Source of the DNA: Candidatus Fermentithermobacillaceae bacterium UBA3907
GTDB lineage: Bacteria > Bacillota > Sulfobacillia > Fermentithermobacillales > Fermentithermobacillaceae
NCBI GenBank assembly: GCA_002391545.1
Contig: DGFF01000100.1
Coordinates: 1-22,301, forward strand
Direction: 5' to 3'
DNA length: 22,301 bases
The notes beneath the pieces were generated by a model that searched no databases, had not been told where the DNA came from, and saw nothing but the letters and a program-made list of their open reading frames with translations. Shown in pieces: positions 13,922-20,830 of this stretch (within the stretch, counting starts at the first letter, position 1; every line of letters starts with the position of its first letter). A program made the position numbers and the translations under genes.

Positions 13922-14548
13922 TTATGAGCCTGAACCGCCAAGATACGTTCTCTCAATGCCCAAAAGAACCCTTATGCCGGATGCTATGCCACCTATCCCT
14001 GCACCAATGAGCATACCTCTCTGGCCTGCAAGGTTAGGAACGTTCATTAGCCACTCACCCATTGCAGGAAACTGCGACCATATTTTCTCACCTACTGGCA
14101 CATTTGCTAGCATTAAAATAGCTGCTGATACTAGCAGAATTGCCGAATCTAGATTTCTAATTCTAAAGGCTCGGTAGGCAGCTGAAGCAATAAAGAAACC
14201 AGTCATGGCATATACTGTGGCCTGTCCAGGAACAAATAAAGCATCAAACCAGAACTGATAAGTGGGATGTGTGGGCCCCTTTGCTATCCCCAAAACAGCC
14301 ATACCAATCATGGAAAACAACAAAGCACCTGAATACAGCCAGTCCAAACCTTTACCTCTGGTAATTTTCTTAGCATGGATTTGTATTAGGTTGATTGAAG
14401 CCAGACCAAGGGCGAAAGCCGCAACTATCACACCCCAGTTCTCGACTGTCCTAGCCGCCTCCCCCAAGGTTTCGGAGGTAAAGAAAAACGAAACTATCAT
14501 CAATATACCAACTATAAAAGCCAAAATCATAGGCAATTCTTGCCTCAT
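13922..14548 (-). CDS. Polytopic membrane protein of a four-gene cluster, unknown function (208 aa)
   Basis: Family not recognised. Roughly six membrane helices can be seen: near residues 5-23, 38-57, 70-89, 104-128, 134-152 and 181-199. A basic cytoplasmic-type loop (HAKKITRGKG) lies between helices two and three. A glycine-rich last helix (LIGAGIGGIASGIRVLLGI) precedes a short tail. ATG 14548 follows GAGAGGTG by eight bases. The spacing is 16 bases from the gene before and 17 bases to the gene after, all in one direction, so co-transcription is likely. It could form the membrane core of a complex with the 201-residue protein; this is inference from gene order. Confidence 0.8.
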   Translation of the reverse strand: MRQELPMILAFIVGILMIVSFFFTSETLGEAARTVENWGVIVAAFALGLASINLIQIHAKKITRGKGLDWLYSGALLFSMIGMAVLGIAKGPTHPTYQFWFDALFVPGQATVYAMTGFFIASAAYRAFRIRNLDSAILLVSAAILMLANVPVGEKIWSQFPAMGEWLMNVPNLAGQRGMLIGAGIGGIASGIRVLLGIERTYLGGSGS

Positions 14549-14564
14549 AGCACTATCACCTCTC

Positions 14565-15344
14565 TCACTTGCTCAAGAGTTCCTCGAAGAAAGTAGAACC
14601 AAAACTTCGAGTCACTACACCTACGACTATAAGAAATACAACTATCAATTTGGCCATATCTTGTCCCACAATGGAACCTATTTGATTACTATCTCCAGAA
14701 AGATACGCGGCCGCTGCAAATAATTCTTCTCCGATCAAAGTATAGTCAGAAGAAGCTACAAAGAAAGGAACCTGCGATAACTGGGCCGTACCTGTAATCT
14801 GCATAGCTCCAACTTCTGCCCCAACCTCTGCCAACATCAAAGCTTCCGCCCAGAAGGCCCCAAACATTAAGTTGGCAGCAGGTTTCTCTCGAGACATAAT
14901 ACCGAAAACTGCAGCAGCGTAAGCAAACTGCTGAGAAGAAAGAAAGCGGATGTTAGAAGGATCGTAAGCATCGCTTCTCCCTTCCTCCAAGTAAGCTTGC
15001 CTCACCGTTTCTTCTGCCATTGGGAAAACTTCAGGCTGTCTTATTGTGACAATTAGGGGCACATCAAACCTAGCTGTAAGTCGCGCTACATAATTGAGTA
15101 TCGCAAGGCCCGAAAAAGTCTGTGGAGCCTCTACAGCGCTAATCCCTCCGATTCCAGGACAATAATGCACAGGTCTCCCCATTTCTGTCGCACGCCCTAT
15201 TGCCTCTTCGATGGCATCCAACCCAGGAATCTTCCTAATGGACACTTCTTTTCCTTTCGAAACTCTTCGCATCGAGTACAAAATACAACCGACAACGATT
15301 ATCAAGAGCCAAAATGTAAATACTCTGCCTTTTACCAACGTCAA
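14565..15344 (-). CDS. DUF6754-like membrane-anchored protein, first gene of a four-gene cluster (259 aa)
   Basis: From memory this resembles proteins annotated as DUF6754, of unknown function; that label was not checked. A membrane helix at about 9-25 is followed by basic residues (RRVSKGK), a soluble domain (about 35-230), and a second helix (about 232-248). Conserved-looking segments are GRPVHYCPGIGGISAVEAPQ, SGLAILNYVARLTARFDVPLIVTIRQPE, SQQFAYAAAVFGIM, and DYTLIGEELFAAAAYLSGD. The domain order mirrors the 277-residue neighbour. The start is TTG 15344, eight bases after GGGGGTG. The 438-base gap upstream should hold the cluster promoter, but no strong one is visible. No signal peptide cleavage site is obvious, so the first helix is probably an anchor. 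Confidence 0.82.
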   Translation of the reverse strand: MTLVKGRVFTFWLLIIVVGCILYSMRRVSKGKEVSIRKIPGLDAIEEAIGRATEMGRPVHYCPGIGGISAVEAPQTFSGLAILNYVARLTARFDVPLIVTIRQPEVFPMAEETVRQAYLEEGRSDAYDPSNIRFLSSQQFAYAAAVFGIMSREKPAANLMFGAFWAEALMLAEVGAEVGAMQITGTAQLSQVPFFVASSDYTLIGEELFAAAAYLSGDSNQIGSIVGQDMAKLIVVFLIVVGVVTRSFGSTFFEELLSK

Positions 15345-15622
15345 GGTAACTTCACCCCCTATAAGTAGTATGCAACCCTTAACGTTCTTCCCTTCCTTTT
15401 GAACTCGTCTCAGAAACTTTGCTCCTAATACCTACATCCCTGTATGAATATGACCACAATGACACAGGTCTGTTCGGTATTCCAAACAATGCTCCCTTCT
15501 AATTCAAATATCACTCCTTGGCAAATATCTCAACTACTATTTTGTTAAAATGCCGATTACGCTCTGATCGTTTTCGTACAAATATGTGCGTTTACTACAA
15601 AATTTCATAAGGTGTGAGGGGT
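15345..15622. other. Intergenic stretch upstream of the four-gene cluster
   Basis: No gene is supported here. On the minus strand there is a weak promoter-like TTGAGA, 17 bases, TATTTG (about 15507-15535), and a possible 29-codon frame beginning GTG near 15516 whose ribosome binding site is not convincing. Nothing else is apparent. The part from 15664 to 15782 is the 3' untranslated region of the RRM gene and contains one small hairpin (AGATAT/ATATCT, 15749-15763). Confidence 0.4.
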
Positions 15623-15663
15623 AAAAAAAATAGCGGCACATCTTAGACAACGTGCTGCTATTT
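15623..15663 (-). terminator. Rho-independent terminator of the RRM gene
   Basis: On the minus strand AAATAGCAGCAC (15652-15663) pairs with GTGCCGCTATTT (15628-15639) over 12 bp with one G-T pair and a 12-base loop. An eight-base T-run (15623-15630) ends the structure. It lies 120 bases beyond the RRM stop codon and separates that gene from the membrane cluster. Confidence 0.85.
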
Positions 15664-15782
15664 ACTTTGCTGTTACTTACAAGATATGAAACAAGATGCT
15701 AGACTTATGGATGAAAAGTGCGCAATATAATACCAATCTCTAATTAACAGATATCAAATATCTCCCTCAGAGAATTTCAGTA

Positions 15783-16040
15783 CTACATTCTATTTTGCCG
15801 TGGTCTCGCTTCATTGACAACCAGCTGTCGCCCCCCTAGCATGGAGCCGTTAACCGCTGCTATAGCTTTTTCTACGTCCTCGTCCTCAACCTCTACGAAA
15901 CCAAACCCTCTAGATCTGCCAGTGTCTCTATCTGTAATAATACGGCAATTTATCACATTTACATGTGCGCTAAATACCTCTGCCAGTTCTTCACTAGTTA
16001 TATCCCAGGGCAAATTTCCCACGTATAAAGTCTTCATCAT
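15783..16040 (-). CDS. Small RRM-type RNA-binding protein (85 aa)
   Basis: A stand-alone RNA recognition motif fills the protein: RNP2 is LYVGNL at residues 5-10 and RNP1 is RGFGFVEV at 44-51, with the typical beta-alpha-beta-beta-alpha-beta order and a basic tail (NEARPRQNRM). Bacterial one-RRM proteins of this size are known from cyanobacteria (Rbp) and many other phyla and are generally thought to bind RNA, often in cold or stress response; the role here is unknown. Two ATGs stand in tandem. AGGAGG lies six bases before the first, which I use. The gene sits between its own terminator and the nadD terminator, so it is a separate transcription unit placed in the normally continuous nadD-yqeK interval. 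Confidence 0.9.
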   Translation of the reverse strand: MMKTLYVGNLPWDITSEELAEVFSAHVNVINCRIITDRDTGRSRGFGFVEVEDEDVEKAIAAVNGSMLGGRQLVVNEARPRQNRM

Positions 16041-16097
16041 TGTGCACCTCCTCTCGGCAAGTTTGAACCCATTGTCTACGCCCAGTACAAAATCATG

Positions 16098-16136
16098 AAA
16101 AAACGATGGCGTCTAATTACCGGCTCCTTAGACACC
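16098..16136 (-). terminator. Rho-independent terminator after nadD
   Basis: On the minus strand GGTGTCTAA (16128-16136) pairs with TTAGACGCC (16108-16116; one G-T pair) across an 11-base loop. A six-T run (16098-16103) follows after four bases. The stem begins four bases past the nadD stop, so obgE-nadD transcription should end here. Confidence 0.8.
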
Positions 16137-16140
16137 CAGC

Positions 16141-16788
16141 TCAATCAATGCAGCCAGGAAGCCAGAACTTTTTCTTATCGCCCTCGATGTAAAGCCCACC
16201 CTTTTCCACATACAAACGCACCGACTCAGGTACTAGATACCGAATAGATTTACCTTGGCTCACCATTTGCCGTATGTCTCGCGATGCAATGGCCAGAAGC
16301 GTAACTGGAAAGTGATGTATTCTGCTGAAGCATTCCGGGCCAATCACTTCTTCAAGTGTGCCCAAACTCTCGACACTATATCCCGGTCGCGATATCGCTA
16401 TGAATTCGGCTAGATCAAACAAATGCTCGTAATCGTTCCATGTGTGAATATCCAAAATAGCATCTAGCCCTGTTATGAAGTACATTTTGGTGTCAGTACC
16501 CAGTACGCTCCTAAACTCTCTTAGGGTATCTATGGTGTACGAGGGCCCTTCCCTGTCGATCTCAATCCTGGATACCTCAAAGTTCGGATTATCTGCCGTG
16601 GCAAGTTCCGCCATCATATACCTGTGCTCAGCGGAAGAGACTTCAGAAGGGGACTTGTGTGGAGGTCTACCAGAGGGTACAAACACTACACGTTTGAGCC
16701 CAAACCCTTGCAATACCTCTTCAGCGGCCCTGAGATGTCCAAAATGAATCGGGTCAAAAGTACCACCCATTATACCAATTGCAGTCAC
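16141..16788 (-). CDS. nadD: Nicotinate-nucleotide adenylyltransferase NadD
   Basis: NadD joins nicotinate mononucleotide and ATP to give deamido-NAD in NAD biosynthesis. The nucleotidyltransferase signature GIMGGTFDPIHFGHL is at the N-terminus; PSGRPPHK, the FITGLDAILDIHTWNDYEHLFDLAEFIAISRPGY region, and DIRQMVSQGKSIRYLVPESVRLYV follow. The usual 'SST.IR' nucleotide-binding element reads ASRDIR here. The frame is open to TTG 16794, but that codon lies two bases after GGAGG. GTG 16788, eight bases after GGAGG, is the better start (215 residues). A tail of about 12 residues beyond the usual end (DKKKFWLPGCID) is unusual. It follows obgE by about 70 bases and ends at a terminator, instead of leading into yqeK as in most Bacillota. 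Confidence 0.93.
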   Translation of the reverse strand: MTAIGIMGGTFDPIHFGHLRAAEEVLQGFGLKRVVFVPSGRPPHKSPSEVSSAEHRYMMAELATADNPNFEVSRIEIDREGPSYTIDTLREFRSVLGTDTKMYFITGLDAILDIHTWNDYEHLFDLAEFIAISRPGYSVESLGTLEEVIGPECFSRIHHFPVTLLAIASRDIRQMVSQGKSIRYLVPESVRLYVEKGGLYIEGDKKKFWLPGCID

Positions 16789-16856
16789 AAACAATGCCTC
16801 CAGAATCCGGTAACCCTGTTTTCTTCCATATTCTCTACATCCCCTCGAAATCCTTC

Positions 16857-17885
16857 TTATAGATCCTTCTTAGTTGTTCTTAGAATAGAATGTAGCTCTG
16901 AAATAAGAGGTTCTATCCCAGTTCCTTCCTGAGCCGATATTAAAAATACTGGCTTCTGGGAGATTTCTTCCAACTGCTCTTTTACTTCCAATAATTCCTC
17001 ATATGAATCTACCAGATCAATCTTGTTTATAGCAATAACGCTCTCTTTTTCCTTCATTTCTTCGCTGTACTGCAAAACTTCTCGTTGGACGGTAAGAAAA
17101 TCATCAATCACAGAATAAAGGCCTTGAGGATCGTCAGGTCTAATTTCTAGGACGTAAAGCAACACAGACGTCCTCTCTATGTGTCTCAAGAATTCATGGC
17201 CAAGCCCCTTGCCCTCGCTAGCTCCTTCGATAAGACCAGGGATATCGGCTACAACAAATCTCCACGTGTCGCCATCTACAACGCCCAAATAAGGCTTTAG
17301 CGTTGTAAAGGCGTACGGGGCAACTTCTGGAGTAGCTTCGGATATCGCCCTCAAAAACGTAGACTTGCCTGCGTTTGGAAGACCGACCAATCCTACATCA
17401 GCAATAGATTTAAGTTCCAGTTGGATCCAGCGCTCTTCGCCAGGTTTCCCTTCTTCAAACCTTCTAGGAGCTCGATTAACAGAGGTGGCAAATCGAGCGT
17501 TACCTCGCCCTCCTTTACCGCCCCTGGCAACTACGACCTCCTGACCTATTTCTGTAAGATCAGCAATTATCTCGCCAGTCTCGACATCGCGCAATAACGT
17601 ACCAGGAGGAACCTTTACAATCAGATCTTGGCCTCTCTTGCCAAATCTATTGCTTCCTTCGCCAGGACGTCCATTCTTCGCAATTAGGTGGGGTCGATAT
17701 CTCAGGTCATAAAGGGTGTTAAGGTTAGCATCAACCCTAAAAATCACATCCCCGCCTGCGCCACCGTCCCCTCCAGCAGGCCCCCCGTAAGGCACATACT
17801 TTTCCCTGCGAAACGCGACGCAGCCACGACCGCCATCTCCCGCTTTCACATGAACCTTCACTCTATCTACGAAACGGGAACCCAA
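16857..17885 (-). CDS. obgE: GTPase Obg/CgtA, short form
   Basis: Obg is an essential GTPase in late 50S ribosome assembly and stress signalling. The glycine-rich Obg fold spans about 1-158 (KAGDGGRGCVAFRREKYVP, GGPAGGDGGAGGDV, RGGKGGRGNARF). The G domain follows, with G1 GLPNAGKST (168-176), G3 DIPG (214-217), G4 NKID (287-290) and the SAQ G5 motif near 315. The protein stops at 342 residues, just after the G domain, so the C-terminal OCT domain found in the B. subtilis protein (428 residues) is absent. The start is TTG 17885 with AAGGAGG eight bases upstream. It lies after rpmA, in the standard rplU-prp-rpmA-obgE order, with a hairpin between rpmA and obgE. Confidence 0.95.
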   Translation of the reverse strand: MGSRFVDRVKVHVKAGDGGRGCVAFRREKYVPYGGPAGGDGGAGGDVIFRVDANLNTLYDLRYRPHLIAKNGRPGEGSNRFGKRGQDLIVKVPPGTLLRDVETGEIIADLTEIGQEVVVARGGKGGRGNARFATSVNRAPRRFEEGKPGEERWIQLELKSIADVGLVGLPNAGKSTFLRAISEATPEVAPYAFTTLKPYLGVVDGDTWRFVVADIPGLIEGASEGKGLGHEFLRHIERTSVLLYVLEIRPDDPQGLYSVIDDFLTVQREVLQYSEEMKEKESVIAINKIDLVDSYEELLEVKEQLEEISQKPVFLISAQEGTGIEPLISELHSILRTTKKDL

Positions 17886-17932
17886 ACAAACACTCCTCCT
17901 TCAATACTACATATGCAAAACTTCGAGACTGA

Positions 17933-17956
17933 AAACGGCGGAACAAGCCGCCGTTT
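17933..17956 (-). terminator. Hairpin between rpmA and obgE, possible partial terminator
   Basis: AAACGGCGG (17933-17941) pairs perfectly with CCGCCGTTT (17948-17956), with a 6-base loop, 28 bases past the rpmA stop. On the minus strand only four T's follow, so it could terminate partly and set the ratio of ribosomal protein to Obg transcripts, or protect the 3' end of the rplU-rpmA mRNA. Confidence 0.6.
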
Positions 17957-17984
17957 GATATGCCTACTTATACAGGTCAATCTG

Positions 17985-18308
17985 CTAGTTGTTATCTTGA
18001 GATAAAGAAACAGCAGGCTGAACCGTTGGATGCTCAGGCAAAACAGAGACAATTTTCTTATCTTTGCCTCTTCTTTCAAAAGAGACATAACCGTCTGTCT
18101 TAGCGTAAATGGTATAATCTTTGCCTACCCCGACATTTACCCCCGGATGTATTTTTGTACCTCTTTGTCTAACTATAATGCTGCCCGCCGTGACAAACTG
18201 CCCATCGTGACTTTTGACACCAAGTCGCTTAGAACGGGAGTCGCGACCATTTCTTGAACTTCCCACACCTTTTTTCTTCGCGAATAATTGAAGATCCATC
18301 AGCATCAT
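17985..18308 (-). CDS. rpmA: 50S ribosomal protein L27 (bL27) with Prp-cleavable N-terminal extension
   Basis: bL27 reaches the peptidyl-transferase centre with its N-terminus. In Bacillota it is made with a short extension removed by the protease Prp. Here the protein begins MMLMDLQLFAKKKGVGSSRNG; cleavage is expected after F9 to expose AKKKG. The core GRDSRSKRLGVKSHDGQFVTAGSIIVRQRGTKIHPGVNVGVGKDYTIYAKTDGYVSFER is typical. The frame is open to 18350, but AAGGAGG eight bases before 18308 fixes the start there (107 residues). The C-terminal tail (LPEHPTVQPAVSLSQDNN) is somewhat longer than usual. The prp gene lies immediately upstream. Confidence 0.96.
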   Translation of the reverse strand: MMLMDLQLFAKKKGVGSSRNGRDSRSKRLGVKSHDGQFVTAGSIIVRQRGTKIHPGVNVGVGKDYTIYAKTDGYVSFERRGKDKKIVSVLPEHPTVQPAVSLSQDNN

Positions 18309-18351
18309 ACTGCTCCCCTCCTTCCCACGACCCAACTCTAACATCTGCATA

Positions 18352-18702
18352 TTAGAGATTTTCGTATGTTATATCTATATGCCTGATATATGCCTGAGAT
18401 ATTGACAGCAATCCAAGTTCAAGGACTCTCATTATAGTTCTACATTCAGTTTTAGCAGCATCTTCTACGTCCATATGCACTTCTAAAAAGCCAGGTTCTC
18501 TGCGAAAGTACACCCTATCGCCAAAAAGATCTTGCAAGCCTAGCAAGGCCGATTGGGCTATTGCAGATGCGCCTGCGCAAACTATATCTTCACCGTGATC
18601 TGCAAACCCTGCATGACCTTTAATGATAAAGCCGACTAAAATATCTGAGTTTTCCCCTTTGTCTGTGCGTGCAGGCTTACGCAGAAACTGTACTTTCAAC
18701 AT
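18352..18702 (-). CDS. prp: Ribosomal-processing cysteine protease Prp
   Basis: Prp (YsxB) cuts the N-terminal extension from bL27, a step essential in Staphylococcus aureus. The catalytic pair is visible: H30 in IIKGHAGFADHG and C42 in DIVCAGAS. The fold ends with VEDAAKTECRTIMRVLELGLLSISQAYIRHIDI, normal for the family. I choose ATG 18702 because Prp proteins usually begin M-[IL]-K-V; TTG 18711 would add MKP. Neither has an adjacent ribosome binding site. The start lies within the last codons of rplU (26-base overlap), so translation is probably coupled. Its position between rplU and rpmA is the standard one and pairs the protease with its substrate. Confidence 0.93.
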   Translation of the reverse strand: MLKVQFLRKPARTDKGENSDILVGFIIKGHAGFADHGEDIVCAGASAIAQSALLGLQDLFGDRVYFRREPGFLEVHMDVEDAAKTECRTIMRVLELGLLSISQAYIRHIDITYENL

Positions 18703-19012
18703 CGGTTTCAATAGAGTCTATTCTTACCTCTGTAAAAAGCTGCCTATGGCCATATCTTTTTCTGTAATTGGTTTTGGCTTTGTACTTAAAACCCTTTATT
18801 TTCTTTCCCTTGCCCTGACGCATAATAGTACCGGTCACCACGGCTCCTTCAACGTAGGGCGTGCCAACTGTGAGGGACTCTCCATCGGATACCGCAAGCA
18901 CTTTGTCCAAAACAACTTTATTGCCACGGTCCCCTGTAATCTTTTCGATTTTTACAGTACTTCCTGGTGACACTCGGTACTGCTTACCACCTGTTTCAAT
19001 TATCGCATACAA
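18677..19012 (-). CDS. rplU: 50S ribosomal protein L21 (bL21)
   Basis: bL21 is a large-subunit protein that binds 23S rRNA. The sequence is typical: MYAIIETGGKQYRVSPGSTV at the N-terminus, and GKGKKIKGFKYKAKTNYRKRYGHRQLFTEVRIDSI near the C-terminus. The extra ETDVESTVSA tail is coded where the gene overlaps prp. The start is TTG 19012. A GGGGG motif lies about nine bases upstream, in the loop of a small hairpin. It is the first gene of the rplU-prp-rpmA(-obgE-nadD) unit, with its own TTGACA promoter in the 90-base gap after rng. Confidence 0.96.
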   Translation of the reverse strand: MYAIIETGGKQYRVSPGSTVKIEKITGDRGNKVVLDKVLAVSDGESLTVGTPYVEGAVVTGTIMRQGKGKKIKGFKYKAKTNYRKRYGHRQLFTEVRIDSIETDVESTVSA

Positions 19013-19036
19013 CTCAAAAAACCCCCTACTCTTGAG
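19013..19036 (-). promoter_or_regulatory. Hairpin holding the rplU ribosome binding site
   Basis: On the minus strand CTCAA (19032-19036) pairs with TTGAG (19013-19017), the latter immediately before the TTG start. The loop contains the GGGGG ribosome binding site. Bacillota rplU operons often have a leader (Rfam L21 leader) that is thought to bind L21; whether this short structure is equivalent is inference. Confidence 0.4.
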
Positions 19037-19058
19037 CCAACTATACAGTCACCGTTAC

Positions 19059-19088
19059 AGTCTAGCACGGCTTTAAAACCTATGTCAA
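19059..19088 (-). promoter_or_regulatory. Sigma-A-type promoter for rplU
   Basis: A perfect TTGACA (19083-19088) is followed after 18 bases by TAGACT (19059-19064, 4 of 6 to TATAAT) on the minus strand. The predicted transcript starts near 19051, giving a leader of about 40 bases before rplU. The site lies 13 bases past the rng stop, where a new transcription unit is expected. Confidence 0.6.
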
Positions 19089-19101
19089 GAAAACTAACCT
19101 G

Positions 19102-20820
19102 TCACTCCTGCTTCATATTCGCATCTAAGGGCGTCGCTTTCGCGAAAGTCCTAAAATTGGATGTGATCTCCACCGTAACCTTTTCCCCTACTTTGGAACC
19201 TGCCCCTTCTACATGTATGACGTACCCTTCAATTCTAGCAATTCCATCCTTTTCATTCTGTGAGTGGGGCTCTTCGATGATTACTTCAAGTATATCACCA
19301 ACTTGCACAGGAGCGGCTTTAGCCGAAATCTCTTCTTTACTGCCAAGAGCTTTTACGTTCATATCTTCAATGTGTAGGTCTTCTGAACCTCTGATGAAAA
19401 TGCTCCGCCCAGTCTCTTTCTCCAATCGTTTCAAGTTAGCTCCGCCAGGGCCTATGAGATAAGACGCAACGCTAGGATTTACTTCTACCAGTATAGCTTC
19501 GCACGCCGAGTTCCTCAAAAGATTCTTTATCTCTCGCCTCACTCTAGCCGCAACAACTTCCTCAGACATCACAGTTCCTTTACCGCCACAATACGGACAA
19601 GTCTTGGTCATTACAGCGTCTAAGCTCTGCCTAGCCTTTTTTCTAGTCATTTCCACTAATCCCAGGCCTGTAAGACCGACTACTACGGTCTTTGTGTGGT
19701 CTTTCTTTAGATGTTCTTCCAGCTCTTTAAGAACCATTTCTTGATGATCAGGATTGTCCATGTCGATAAAATCGATAACTATTATGCCGCCTATATCGCG
19801 CAACCTTAGTTGCCTCGCTATCTCCTTACATGCTTCCAAATTAGTTTTCAACACTGTATCTGAAAGGTTCTTTCCACCTACATAGCGGCCTGTGTTCACA
19901 TCTATCACGGTTAAGGCTTCTGTCTTATCGATCACTATGTATCCGCCTGAATTGAGGCGAACCTGACGATCTAGGGCTTGTTCTATGGCACTGTCTACAT
20001 GGTAGAGACTGAAAAGAGGCGTATCCTTATCTCTATAGTAGATTACTCTATCTTTCATTTCTGGAGATACCGCATCAAGTAGATTTAGTATTCTGGTATA
20101 AGTCGGTCCATCGTCCACAATCATCCTTGAAGTTTCTTCCGTAAGTTCATCACGCACCATGCGTGCAACAAGATCCAGATCTTCATGAATCAAAGCCGGC
20201 GCTCGTTTGGATTTGGCGTCAGATTGAATCTTTTCCCATAGCTTGATGCCAAAACGGAGGTCCCTTTCAATTTCTTCCTTCGATTTGTTTTCAGCAACTG
20301 TCCGTATGATGAGACCCATATCCTCAGGCTTAATTTCTTTTGCTATTTCACGCAATCTCTGCCTTTCTTCCTCGTCCTCAATTCTCTTGCTCACACCTAC
20401 ATAGTTAACTGCGGGCATAAGCACCACATACCTTCCAGGAAGTGTAATATGCTGGGTCACCCGAGAACCTTTGGTGCCTATAGCCTCCTTTGTAACCTGA
20501 ACCATTATGCTCTGCCCAGGTTTCACAAGCTCTTTTATGGTTTTTCTACTTTTGCCTTTTGGCTTAGATTCTTTTTCTTCCTGCATCTCAGGGGGCAACG
20601 AAGCATCATCCACATATAGAAAGGCATTCTTTTCTTCTCCGATATCAACAAAAGCGGCCTGCATACCAGGCAACACGTTTATTACTTTACCCAAGTAAAT
20701 ATTGCCCACTATCTTCTGGCTGGTGGGCCTTTCCAAATAAAACTCTACAACAGAGCCGTCTTCAACGAGAGCGACTCTAGTTTCATCTGTGTTTACATTT
20801 ACAAGAATCTCCCGAGTCAT
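19102..20820 (-). CDS. rng: Ribonuclease E/G family endoribonuclease with C-terminal TRAM-like domain
   Basis: RNase E/G enzymes cut single-stranded RNA in rRNA maturation and mRNA decay. An S1 domain covers about 37-125 (KIVGNIYLGKVINVLPGMQAAFVDIG...). The catalytic core has D307 (VIDVNTGRYVGG) and D350 (IIVIDFIDMD), which bind Mg2+. A zinc-link CPYCGGKG lies at 408-415, and the conserved LHIEDMNV near 482-489. Beyond this, 503-565 (VQVGDILEVIIEE ... DGIARIEGYVIHVEGAGSKVGEKVTVEI) looks like a TRAM RNA-binding domain as in MiaB or RumA, an unusual addition. ATG 20820 uses an AGGAG about 14 bases upstream, within the end of the DUF2344 gene. It lies 10 bases after that gene, in the conserved radical SAM-DUF2344-rng order. 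Confidence 0.93.
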   Translation of the reverse strand: MTREILVNVNTDETRVALVEDGSVVEFYLERPTSQKIVGNIYLGKVINVLPGMQAAFVDIGEEKNAFLYVDDASLPPEMQEEKESKPKGKSRKTIKELVKPGQSIMVQVTKEAIGTKGSRVTQHITLPGRYVVLMPAVNYVGVSKRIEDEEERQRLREIAKEIKPEDMGLIIRTVAENKSKEEIERDLRFGIKLWEKIQSDAKSKRAPALIHEDLDLVARMVRDELTEETSRMIVDDGPTYTRILNLLDAVSPEMKDRVIYYRDKDTPLFSLYHVDSAIEQALDRQVRLNSGGYIVIDKTEALTVIDVNTGRYVGGKNLSDTVLKTNLEACKEIARQLRLRDIGGIIVIDFIDMDNPDHQEMVLKELEEHLKKDHTKTVVVGLTGLGLVEMTRKKARQSLDAVMTKTCPYCGGKGTVMSEEVVAARVRREIKNLLRNSACEAILVEVNPSVASYLIGPGGANLKRLEKETGRSIFIRGSEDLHIEDMNVKALGSKEEISAKAAPVQVGDILEVIIEEPHSQNEKDGIARIEGYVIHVEGAGSKVGEKVTVEITSNFRTFAKATPLDANMKQE

Positions 20821-20830
20821 GGGAGTAAAA

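Noticed and set aside
14262..14723. 153-codon + strand frame
   Set aside because: Antisense to two membrane protein genes of the four-gene cluster; composition typical of reverse-complement membrane codons.
15431..15520. 29-codon minus-strand small protein with a hydrophobic end
   Set aside because: The GTG start overlaps its own supposed ribosome binding site, and nothing else supports it.
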